A stretch of 64,000 nt of DNA from positions 30,491 to 94,490 of the forward strand of contig CAWVRK010000007.1 in the NCBI GenBank assembly GCA_963932955.1, given 5' to 3'. Below, piece by piece: positions 36,743-43,785 of the stretch. The DNA comes from Flavicella sp963932955 (GTDB taxonomy: Bacteria > Bacteroidota > Bacteroidia > Flavobacteriales > Flavobacteriaceae). The translations under genes and the position numbers were made by a program. The notes below the pieces were generated by a model. It was not told the origin of the DNA. It did no database searches and saw nothing but the letters and a program-made list of their open reading frames with translations. Position 1 is the stretch's first letter; every line of letters begins with the position of its first letter.

Positions 36743-37066
36743 TTACGCTTTTTGTTCGGAGTCTCTGTGGTAAATCTTATCGTTCAACCACTCATCTACG
36801 GCAATGGCATGAGACTTTGGTAATTTTTCATAAAATTTTGAAACTTCGATTTGTTCTTTGTTTTCAAAAACCTCGTCCAAACTATCACTGTAAGTCGCAA
36901 ATTCTTCTAATTTCTCAATCAATTCTACCTTCAAGTCATTGTTGATTTGAGAAGCTCTTTTGGCAATGATAGAAATAGCTTCGTAGATGTTTCCCGTAGG
37001 TGCTTCTACTTTTGACTTGTCATACGTTACCGTTGTATCGGCTGCATTGGTGTTTTTGTAATCCAT
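36743..37066 (-). CDS. rpoZ: RNA polymerase omega subunit, Bacteroidetes type
   Basis: A 107-residue protein with the omega core: GNIYEAISIIAKRASQIN (helix that wraps the beta' C-terminus) and ELIEKLEEFATY. It stabilises core RNA polymerase. The family is recognised by this core and by its place between bamD and coaBC, as in other Bacteroidetes. Gap to coaBC is five bases and to bamD 14. Confidence 0.9.
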   Translation of the reverse strand: MDYKNTNAADTTVTYDKSKVEAPTGNIYEAISIIAKRASQINNDLKVELIEKLEEFATYSDSLDEVFENKEQIEVSKFYEKLPKSHAIAVDEWLNDKIYHRDSEQKA

Positions 37067-37080
37067 CTTTGTTTAATTTA

Positions 37081-37872
37081 TTAAGTAGTTACTGTATTTT
37101 TTTCTTTTTGCAGTTCTCGATATAATTTTTCGGTTTCTGCAAGGTATTTAGAATCGGGGTAATTTCTTTTTAATTTTTCATAGGCCTTGAGAGCTGCTTT
37201 GATGCGAAGGATCTTTTTGCGACTCGTACTGTTGACTCCTAATTGATAACTCGCCTTGAATTTGTAATAAAAGGCTTGTTCTCGGTAGGAAGTTCCTAAA
37301 AACTCTGAAGTCAAGTTGTCAAAAGCTGCAATTGCAGAATTGAAATACCCAATTTCATAGTATTGCTTGGCAATCTCAAAAGATTTGGTCTCTAATTTGT
37401 GCTGCAGTTCTTGCACCATTCTGTTGCAAGCTGGCAAACGTTTAGAATCAGGGTATGCATTGATGTAGTCTTGAAAAGAACTCAAAGCAATCTTGGTTTC
37501 CGATTGGTCCAAACTGTATTTTGGAGATGCTAGAAAGTGACTTTTAGCCACTAAAAATTCTGCCTCTTCCTTCTTTGAACTCTTGGGGTAGTTGGTCGCA
37601 AACCTTTCAAAATAATAGGCGGCATTGAAATAGTCCTTGGTGTTGAAATACGATTGCGAAATCATAAACTGAATTCGCTCCATCTGAGGTTTTCCTTTGT
37701 AGGAAGGGACTAACATCTCAAAAAGACGCAAGGCTTTTTTAAACTCCTTTTGTTCATAAAGAGCCGAAGCCATTTTGTACTTTTCTGAAACCGTTCCTTT
37801 GTTGAGCACTTTGTTGTAGGGACTACAAGCGGCTAGCACCAAAATAAACAAAAAAACTGTAAAAGGTTTCAT
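37081..37872 (-). CDS. bamD: Outer-membrane assembly lipoprotein BamD
   Basis: Lipoprotein of the BAM complex that folds outer-membrane proteins. 263 residues: lipobox ending at Cys16 (FILVLAACS), then TPR-like repeats (YEQKEFKKALRLFEML, YFNTKDYFNAAYYFERFATNYPKS, YEIGYFNSAIAAFDNL). ATG 37872 is preferred over ATG 37881 because an exact -7 box (TAATTTTG, minus strand, 37893-37886) would place transcription start close to 37880. First gene of the bamD-rpoZ-coaBC-porD run. Confidence 0.93.
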   Translation of the reverse strand: MKPFTVFLFILVLAACSPYNKVLNKGTVSEKYKMASALYEQKEFKKALRLFEMLVPSYKGKPQMERIQFMISQSYFNTKDYFNAAYYFERFATNYPKSSKKEEAEFLVAKSHFLASPKYSLDQSETKIALSSFQDYINAYPDSKRLPACNRMVQELQHKLETKSFEIAKQYYEIGYFNSAIAAFDNLTSEFLGTSYREQAFYYKFKASYQLGVNSTSRKKILRIKAALKAYEKLKRNYPDSKYLAETEKLYRELQKEKNTVTT

Positions 37873-37885
37873 TTTAAGCATCTTG

Positions 37886-37893
37886 CAAAATTA
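37886..37893 (-). promoter_or_regulatory. -7 box of the bamD operon
   Basis: TAATTTTG on the minus strand (CAAAATTA on plus) matches TANNTTTG, 13 bases before the bamD ATG. No -33 box is clear. Confidence 0.5.
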
Positions 37894-37986
37894 GGCATTA
37901 TTTATGGATTATTAAAGTGATTTTTTCAAATGAAAATCAAAAACAAAAATAAGGCCGCTACCGAGTAAAGACAAGGGAAGGTGGGC

Positions 37987-38892
37987 CTAAATTTTTGTCA
38001 ATTCCAAAGGAGTGAAATTTCCTGTAAACGATTTTATTTTGTCTTGAAGTTGGGCGGAAGCAGAAACAAGTGGTAAGCGCACTTGAATGCAGTTTCCGGA
38101 AATTTGCAAATCAGACAACAACGCTTTGATTCCTACAGGATTGCCTTCTTCAAAGACCAAGTCAATCACGTCTAGTAATGGATAAAACAATTGGTAAGCT
38201 TCTTTGGCACTCCCCGCAAGTCCATAACGAATCATCTCTGAAAAGGTTTTTGGATACGCTTGTCCCACCACAGAAATCACACCGGAACCGCCTGCCAAGA
38301 TCATCGGCAGGGCGATCATATCATCCCCCGAAATGACCAAAAATTCATTTGGAACGGATTGTAGCAAACGCATCGCCTGCTCTAGATCACCCGCAGCTTC
38401 CTTGATTCCGAGAATGTTTTTGGAGGACTGGGCCAATCGAACCACCGTTTCAACAGCGATGTTGGAGCTGGTTCTTCCTGGAACATTGTACAGAATTAAA
38501 GGAACAGGACAGGCTGTTGCCACCTCCATAAAATGCTGAAATATGCCTTCTTGTGAAGGTTTGTTGTAGTATGGAGAAACGGACAAGACCGCGTCAAACC
38601 CAGATAAATTTGAAGACTGAAGCTCTTCTACAACTGCCGCAGTGTGGTTGCCACCGACTCCCAATACAAGAGGGACACGTCCGTTGTTGACAGCTATTAT
38701 TTTATTTTTTACAAGTTCTTTTTCAGCGGAGCTGAGCGTCACAGGCTCACCAGTAGTCCCCAATACCACCAAATAATCGACACCGTTTTCAATCTGGTGA
38801 TTGACCAACTGCTCCAAAGCGATATAGTCCACCATTCTGTCTTTGTCAAACGGCGTGACCAAGGCGATCCCTGTTCCTAAAAATGCTTGCAT
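37987..38892 (-). CDS. dapA: 4-hydroxy-tetrahydrodipicolinate synthase
   Basis: First committed enzyme of lysine and meso-diaminopimelate synthesis, a TIM-barrel aldolase of 301 residues. Visible marks: GTGIALVTPF, LGTTGEPVTLSSAEK (substrate loop), SPYYNKPSQEG with the catalytic Tyr, YNVPGRTSSNI, and the Schiff-base Lys in GIKEAAGD. Its ATG overlaps the upstream gene's stop by one base. Confidence 0.96.
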   Translation of the reverse strand: MQAFLGTGIALVTPFDKDRMVDYIALEQLVNHQIENGVDYLVVLGTTGEPVTLSSAEKELVKNKIIAVNNGRVPLVLGVGGNHTAAVVEELQSSNLSGFDAVLSVSPYYNKPSQEGIFQHFMEVATACPVPLILYNVPGRTSSNIAVETVVRLAQSSKNILGIKEAAGDLEQAMRLLQSVPNEFLVISGDDMIALPMILAGGSGVISVVGQAYPKTFSEMIRYGLAGSAKEAYQLFYPLLDVIDLVFEEGNPVGIKALLSDLQISGNCIQVRLPLVSASAQLQDKIKSFTGNFTPLELTKI

Positions 38893-39416
38893 TATATCTT
38901 CTTTAAAATCTTTAAATACTTTTCCGCTTCTCGAGTCAAAACCGTTGTGTTTCTCTTGGAATCCGAAACAGACAAATCGTACAGCCTGTTGTCATTTGAG
39001 GAAAAACCAATTTTAAACTTCGATTGGGAACGCAAAGTTATTACTTTCCAATACAAATTTTCTTCCAATCCATAATTTATCAACAAGTCGCAGTCAGATT
39101 TAACGAATTCCTTTAGCTTGTTTAATTTTAAACTTCCCGACCATCCGAAATCTTTTTCGGTGATCTCATTTTCCAGATACGTTCGTTTTTTATCGAATGG
39201 ACAAAACACCAATACCTCAATGTCCAAAGAAGACACTTGAAGTTTCTCTTCTAAATCCATTTGAATGGAAGACGTTAACAATTGAACCTCGTCGACGAGA
39301 ACGGCTATTTTTTGAATGGGGTCTTCAGTTAAATTTCGAGGCAACTCGTCATAAATTTCCAATTCTTCTTGGAGTTGCTTTTGAAATACGTGTTTTTTTA
39401 ATCTTTGAAAAATCAT
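38892..39416 (-). CDS. Uncharacterised protein (DUF6913-like)
   Basis: A 174-residue soluble protein without signal peptide or membrane helix. It resembles the flavobacterial family I know as DUF6913, which tends to sit beside dapA, as here (one-base overlap). Hydrophobic beta-strand/helix alternation (IAVLVDEVQLL, LDIEVLVFCPF, CDLLINYGLEENLYW) suggests an alpha/beta fold. Function unknown and the family name is from memory. Confidence 0.72.
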   Translation of the reverse strand: MIFQRLKKHVFQKQLQEELEIYDELPRNLTEDPIQKIAVLVDEVQLLTSSIQMDLEEKLQVSSLDIEVLVFCPFDKKRTYLENEITEKDFGWSGSLKLNKLKEFVKSDCDLLINYGLEENLYWKVITLRSQSKFKIGFSSNDNRLYDLSVSDSKRNTTVLTREAEKYLKILKKI

Positions 39417-39525
39417 CGGATGTAAATCTTACACAAAACTGTGTTTTATATTGGGTTTTTGAAGAGTTTTAGAAGTCTTGTCAAGAAAGCCCCCTCCGTA
39501 GGTGAAAATTTTTAGTTGAAACAAT

Positions 39526-39801
39526 TCAAACCAACTCAGCAGACAAACCGAGTTCTTGCAATTTAGAACACTTGGGTTTTAGACGGTCATATGCTCCTGT
39601 TTTGACGGTGCATTTTCCTTTGTAATGGACCAAAATCGTACATTGTTCAGCTTGTTCCAAGGTGTGCTCGCAAACATCCATCAATGAATCGATGACAAAA
39701 TCGAAGGTATTGACCTCGTCATTGTGCAATACGATCTCATGTTTTCGAGTCTCCTGCTCCAAAACATCGAAATCTTCTTGTTTTTTCTGTTTTGTACTCA
39801 T
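39526..39801 (-). CDS. clpS: ClpS adaptor of the ClpAP/ClpCP protease
   Basis: Adaptor that delivers N-degron substrates to the Clp AAA+ unfoldase. 91 residues; core motif HEIVLHNDEVNTFDFVIDSLMDVC (substrate pocket Asn-Asp) and EQAEQCTILVHYKGKCTVKTG. The ATG at 39801 (MSTKQKKQEDF) is chosen: the frame runs further upstream, but the start fits a two-box promoter at 39846-39875. Confidence 0.93.
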   Translation of the reverse strand: MSTKQKKQEDFDVLEQETRKHEIVLHNDEVNTFDFVIDSLMDVCEHTLEQAEQCTILVHYKGKCTVKTGAYDRLKPKCSKLQELGLSAELV

Positions 39802-39845
39802 GCTTTTCAAGTGTCTTGTTTGAGATTTCACAAGAGAAATCTATG

Positions 39846-39875
39846 CAAATTTACGCTTTTTTGACATATTTCAAA
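39846..39875 (-). promoter_or_regulatory. Promoter of clpS, overlapping the prmA stop
   Basis: Minus strand TTTG (39875-39872), 18 bases, TAAATTTG (39853-39846). The -7 box includes the prmA stop codon, so clpS can be expressed independently of prmA. Confidence 0.72.
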
Positions 39876-40690
39876 GACCTCCAATCGTTTCGTTCTTTGA
39901 CCGCAACCCGTGTCAATCCCAAACCGATGGCTTTTGTGTCCAAAAGCGGAATGTCGGCTTCGTAAAAACCACTCAACAACAAGTCTCCTCCCTTGTTCAA
40001 ACAAGCGACATACGCATCCAAATCCCCCATCAAAATATTGCGGTTGATGTTGGCAATGATCAAGTCGTAAGTACGCCCGACCAACAAACTAGCATCTCCT
40101 TGGTATGCGGTGATCTGACTGCATTGATTTCTGGCAATGTTCTCCTGAGAATTTTCATAGCACCACACATCGATATCGATGGCATCGATTGGACCTGCGC
40201 CTTTCATCTCTGAAAATATGGCGAGAATTCCGGTTCCACAACCCATGTCTAAAGTTTTCTTGTGACTGATATCCATCTCTAACAAATGCTGAACCATCAT
40301 GTGCGTTGTTTCATGGTGCCCCGTTCCAAAACTCATTTTGGGTTCGATAACAATGCTGTACTCCAAATTTGGATTGTCGTGAAAAGGAGCTCTGATGGAA
40401 ACCTTGTCAGCGACTTGAATAGGTTTGAAGTTTTTTTCCCATTCACTGTTCCAATTGACTGGTGGTATTTCTTCAAACGTATAACTGATGGAAAACTCAT
40501 CCGAGCGCAACACGAAAACACCTTCCAACATGTCTTCGCGCCAATCGTCTTTTTGGATGTAAGCTGTGACCCCATTTTCGTTTTCCACAAAACTCTCAAA
40601 ACCGGCAAATCCAAGTTCAGCAATCAATATTTCTGTTGCGGGTTCTTTGGGAGTTACCTTGAAATCATAGCCTAAGTAAATTGCATGCAT
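39851..40690 (-). CDS. prmA: Ribosomal protein L11 methyltransferase PrmA
   Basis: SAM-dependent methyltransferase acting on ribosomal protein L11. 279 residues; N-terminal substrate domain, then EPKMSFGTGHHETTHMMVQHLL, the SAM loop LDMGCGTGILAIF, DIDVWCYENSQENIARN, and catalytic-site ANINRNIL. An exact -7 box (TATCTTTG, minus strand 40716-40709) lies 19 bases upstream of the ATG. Confidence 0.95.
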   Translation of the reverse strand: MHAIYLGYDFKVTPKEPATEILIAELGFAGFESFVENENGVTAYIQKDDWREDMLEGVFVLRSDEFSISYTFEEIPPVNWNSEWEKNFKPIQVADKVSIRAPFHDNPNLEYSIVIEPKMSFGTGHHETTHMMVQHLLEMDISHKKTLDMGCGTGILAIFSEMKGAGPIDAIDIDVWCYENSQENIARNQCSQITAYQGDASLLVGRTYDLIIANINRNILMGDLDAYVACLNKGGDLLLSGFYEADIPLLDTKAIGLGLTRVAVKERNDWRSLKYVKKA

Positions 40691-40708
40691 CGCTCAAATA
40701 ATTTGTGG

Positions 40709-40716
40709 CAAAGATA
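40709..40716 (-). promoter_or_regulatory. -7 box of prmA
   Basis: TATCTTTG on the minus strand, an exact TANNTTTG match 19 bases before the prmA start. The -33 box is not evident. Confidence 0.5.
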
Positions 40717-40784
40717 CATGCAAATCAAAGATTTTTAGTTGATTTTTTACTTTCTTTTTTTGTAGATTTCAGAAATAAGGGTAC

Positions 40785-40817
40785 AAAAAAAAAGCGATTC
40801 CTAAAAAAGGAATCGCT
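40785..40817 (-). terminator. Terminator after tpiA
   Basis: AGCGATTCCT (40793-40802) and AGGAATCGCT (40808-40817) form a perfect 10-bp stem; on the minus strand it is followed by nine T residues (plus-strand A run 40785-40793). Confidence 0.9.
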
Positions 40818-40892
40818 GTTATACAATTGATTTTGACCGGGTATTATTGAGTAGGTGCTACTTTAACAAGACCTATCAAATAAGGAGGTCGT

Positions 40893-41654
40893 TTATTGAA
40901 TGGCTTCAATGATGGCGATAAAATCGGCTGCTTGCAACGCTGCCCCTCCAATCAAACCTCCGTCGACATCTTCTTTTGAAAAGATCTCTTTGGCATTTCC
41001 TGGCTTGCAAGATCCTCCGTATAAAATGGATACCTCTTCTGCCAAGGCAGCATCGTATTTGTCTGCGACAATTTTTCGAATGAAAGCGTGCATTTCTTGT
41101 GCCTGATCTGCAGATGCAGTTTCTCCAGTACCAATAGCCCATACCGGCTCATATGCCAATACTATCTGTTTCCAAGCGGCTGCATCTAAAGAAAATAAAG
41201 CATTTGAAATTTGAGATTCCACTACTGCAAAATGATTTTCTGACTTGCGGTCTTCTAACAATTCTCCAAAACAAAAAATGACTTCCAATCCGTTGGCCAA
41301 AGCAGCAGTTACTTTTTCTGCCAACAAAGCATCCGTTTCTCCAAAGTACTCACGACGTTCTGAATGTCCTAAAATCACAGATTTTAAGCCGATAGAAGTC
41401 AACATTTCTGCAGAAATCTCACCTGTAAAGGCACCACTTTTTGCTTGGTGCATGTTTTGAGCCGCTACTTCGACTACAGAACCCGAAGCAACTTCATGGA
41501 CTGCTGTCAAATTGACAAATGTCGGTGCTACGACAACACGTGTGTTTTGTAATGATTTATCTTTCAATCCTGCGACCAACTCGTTTGCCAATGTTTTAGA
41601 GGCGTTTACATCGTTGTTCATTTTCCAGTTTCCTGCAACTATTTTACTTCTCAT
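40893..41654 (-). CDS. tpiA: Triosephosphate isomerase
   Basis: Glycolytic TIM barrel interconverting dihydroxyacetone phosphate and glyceraldehyde 3-phosphate. 253 residues; catalytic Lys in GNWKMN (Lys11), His in LGHSERREYFGE, Glu in AYEPVWAIGTG, and the phosphate-binding YGGSCKPGNA. The start is preceded by a short tandem repeat of TTTGTTTA-type units (plus strand 41658-41690). Confidence 0.97.
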   Translation of the reverse strand: MRSKIVAGNWKMNNDVNASKTLANELVAGLKDKSLQNTRVVVAPTFVNLTAVHEVASGSVVEVAAQNMHQAKSGAFTGEISAEMLTSIGLKSVILGHSERREYFGETDALLAEKVTAALANGLEVIFCFGELLEDRKSENHFAVVESQISNALFSLDAAAWKQIVLAYEPVWAIGTGETASADQAQEMHAFIRKIVADKYDAALAEEVSILYGGSCKPGNAKEIFSKEDVDGGLIGGAALQAADFIAIIEAIQ

Positions 41655-41657
41655 GGT

Positions 41658-41690
41658 TTGATTTGTTTATTTGTTTATTTGTTTGTTTTA
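41658..41690. repeat. Short tandem repeat upstream of tpiA
   Basis: About three and a half imperfect copies of an eight-base T-rich unit (TTTGTTTA) lie four bases before the tpiA start codon. On the coding strand the unit is AAACAAAT-like, so the tpiA leader is an A-rich, repeat-built sequence. Confidence 0.75.
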
Positions 41691-41708
41691 TTGCTTAAGG
41701 TTGTTTTT

Positions 41709-42209
41709 TTAATTACTTGCTTTCTTTAAAAGGGCTTCTATACGCACATCTGTCGCTTTAATGGCTTTGTACAACAGGATTTTACCTTCTTTGTCCAAGA
41801 CCATATAACGAGGGATCCAATCCACAGCAACAGCCCTACAAAAGTCACTCTTCCTTCCAGAAGGAATAAAATAATGCGCCCCTTCGACACCAAATCGTGC
41901 GATGCCTTTTTTCCAAGAATCTGGTGTTCTGTCCAAAGAGAAAAATACGTAAGCGATGTCTTTTCCATAGGTTTGCTGCAATTCTTTTACTTTAGGAAAA
42001 CCGGCAATACAATCACCACACCAAGAGGCCCAAATGTCCAAAAACACGGTTTTTCCTTTGTACTGAGACAATATTTCTTCGACCGTTTTTTCTACCCCAT
42101 CAAAAGTCAATAAAGTGTCTTTCAAGGCTTTTTCAGGAAAATGAGTCTTCTCTTGCGCTGTTGAGCAAGCACCGAGAACCATCAGAAATAAATACAAAAC
42201 ATGTTTCAT
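41709..42209 (-). CDS. TlpA-like thioredoxin-fold lipoprotein
   Basis: A 166-residue exported thiol-disulfide protein. A lipobox ends at Cys15 (LMVLGAC), so it is probably membrane-anchored in the periplasm. The redox motif is WASWCGDC, and the TlpA/ResA features FLDIWASWC, KVKELQQTYGKDI and a cis-Pro region (WIPRYMVLDKEG) follow. It likely reduces or transfers disulfides in envelope proteins. ATG 42209 is chosen; ATG 42221 adds four residues. Confidence 0.87.
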   Translation of the reverse strand: MKHVLYLFLMVLGACSTAQEKTHFPEKALKDTLLTFDGVEKTVEEILSQYKGKTVFLDIWASWCGDCIAGFPKVKELQQTYGKDIAYVFFSLDRTPDSWKKGIARFGVEGAHYFIPSGRKSDFCRAVAVDWIPRYMVLDKEGKILLYKAIKATDVRIEALLKKASN

Positions 42210-42343
42210 AACGGAATTCATTTGCGTTTAAAAGATTGGCTTAGGTCTTCGCACGCACAAACTTACATTTATTTGATAATATAGAACACAAAGTCGCTTT
42301 TTCATTTGCGCAAACGTTTTCGAATTTGCAACAACCGAAACTC

Positions 42344-43420
42344 TTAGGAGTTGCCGATTTTAGGATCCAACCAACTGTAAAGTACGTCCACGCATATATT
42401 GATCAAAACAAACAAACTCGCCACCAACAAAACAGCACCCATCAACACCGGTTGATCAAGTGTGTTCAAAGCGTCTACAATTTCTTTTCCCAAACCGTTC
42501 CAATTAAAAATATACTCCACAAAAACGGCACCTGCCAACAGAGAGGCAAACCAACCTGAAACAGCGGTGACAACTGGATTCAATGCGTTTTTCATCGCGT
42601 GTCTGCAAACGATTTGCCAATCGTTCAGCCCTTTTGCCTTCGCGGTTCTTATGTAGTCTTGCCCGAACACTTCGAGGAGGGAATTGCGCATCAACTGAAC
42701 AATAACCGCCAAAGGACGGATGCCCAATACCACAGCAGGCAACAATAAATTTTTCCATTGAATAAAAACACCTTCTCCAAAATCATCCACGGCATACAAA
42801 CTTCCCGTCATGTTCAAATGGGTGTATTTTTTCAACACAAAACCAAACAACCAAGCAAAGACAATCGCGGATAAAAAAGAAGGAACACTCATGCCCAAGG
42901 TGCTAAAAAAGGCAATAAAACGATCAAAAAAGGAGTCCTTGTACAAAGCAGCAAGCACTCCAAAAAAAATGCCTAAAAACAAGGCAATTCCAATTGCACT
43001 CACAGCCAAGATGGCAGTATTGGGAAAGGTCTCTTGGAGAACTTCAACCACCGGCTTGCCATTTTTCTGAAAAGAGGCGCGGAGATACGGAACTTTCAAA
43101 ACCAGATCAAAAGTTCCAAAAGAAACATCAGCAAAAGGCTTGTATTTTCCGCTCGCTAATGCGGTGTAATTTTCCGCGTTTTTGCTGTGCAATGAAAGTG
43201 GCGACAAGTCGTTTAAGTAATACATGTATTGCACCGAAACCGGCTGGTCAAATCCGTACTTTTTTTTGATTTGCACCAATTGTGTTGCGTCCTGACGTTC
43301 ATCCAGCAACATTCGAGCTGGATCCCCAGGCAGCACATGAAACAAGAAAAACACCACAGAAACCACTCCAAACAAAGTCAAAAGACCGTAAAAAAATTTC
43401 TGTAAAAAAGTTGCAAACAT
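42344..43420 (-). CDS. ABC transporter permease, DppB/OppB family
   Basis: A 358-residue inner-membrane permease of peptide/nickel-type ABC importers with about six helices. N-terminus FFYGLLTLFGVVSVVFFLFHVLPGDPARML and the coupling (EAA-like) motif DYIRTAKAKGLNDWQIVCRHAMKNAL are typical of DppB. An unusual insert between the first helix and the main core (residues ~55-115) is periplasmic. No second permease, ATPase or binding protein lies next to it. Its partners must be elsewhere. Confidence 0.88.
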   Translation of the reverse strand: MFATFLQKFFYGLLTLFGVVSVVFFLFHVLPGDPARMLLDERQDATQLVQIKKKYGFDQPVSVQYMYYLNDLSPLSLHSKNAENYTALASGKYKPFADVSFGTFDLVLKVPYLRASFQKNGKPVVEVLQETFPNTAILAVSAIGIALFLGIFFGVLAALYKDSFFDRFIAFFSTLGMSVPSFLSAIVFAWLFGFVLKKYTHLNMTGSLYAVDDFGEGVFIQWKNLLLPAVVLGIRPLAVIVQLMRNSLLEVFGQDYIRTAKAKGLNDWQIVCRHAMKNALNPVVTAVSGWFASLLAGAVFVEYIFNWNGLGKEIVDALNTLDQPVLMGAVLLVASLFVLINICVDVLYSWLDPKIGNS

Positions 43421-43763
43421 GTAAAAGCTGAATTTTTACAAATGTATAAAAATATGCCCATCTATGATGATGAACAGAACACCCTGAAACAAAGCATTGC
43501 CCCTCTGAGAAGTTTGCACGATTTTTAGTGCATTAAAAGAAAGTGATTCTCAAAAAAAACACCCCTCAATAGCAATCGGCATTTCAGAGCAAAAGCATCG
43601 GAAAGGAAATCTGAGTAAAACAGCTACACATCATGGAGCTAAGCATCAAGCAACTACCAACAATGTAATTCAAAATCCAAAAGCGGCACAGCTCTAATTT
43701 AATTTGTCCGAAACAAACACAAAGACAGCTTCAAAATTCCATTCAAAACTCCGAGCATTTCAG
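43421..43763. other. Gene-free interval before uvrA
   Basis: About 340 bases between the start of the permease gene (-) and uvrA (+). No open frame of convincing composition, RNA gene or clear hairpin is seen. It must hold the permease promoter and the upstream part of the uvrA promoter. Confidence 0.55.
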
Positions 43764-43771
43764 TATCTTTG
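43764..43771 (+). promoter_or_regulatory. -7 box of uvrA
   Basis: TATCTTTG, an exact TANNTTTG match, 14 bases before the uvrA ATG. No good -33 box. I see no LexA-type operator. Confidence 0.5.
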
Positions 43772-43785
43772 GTTTTTTCTTTTTT

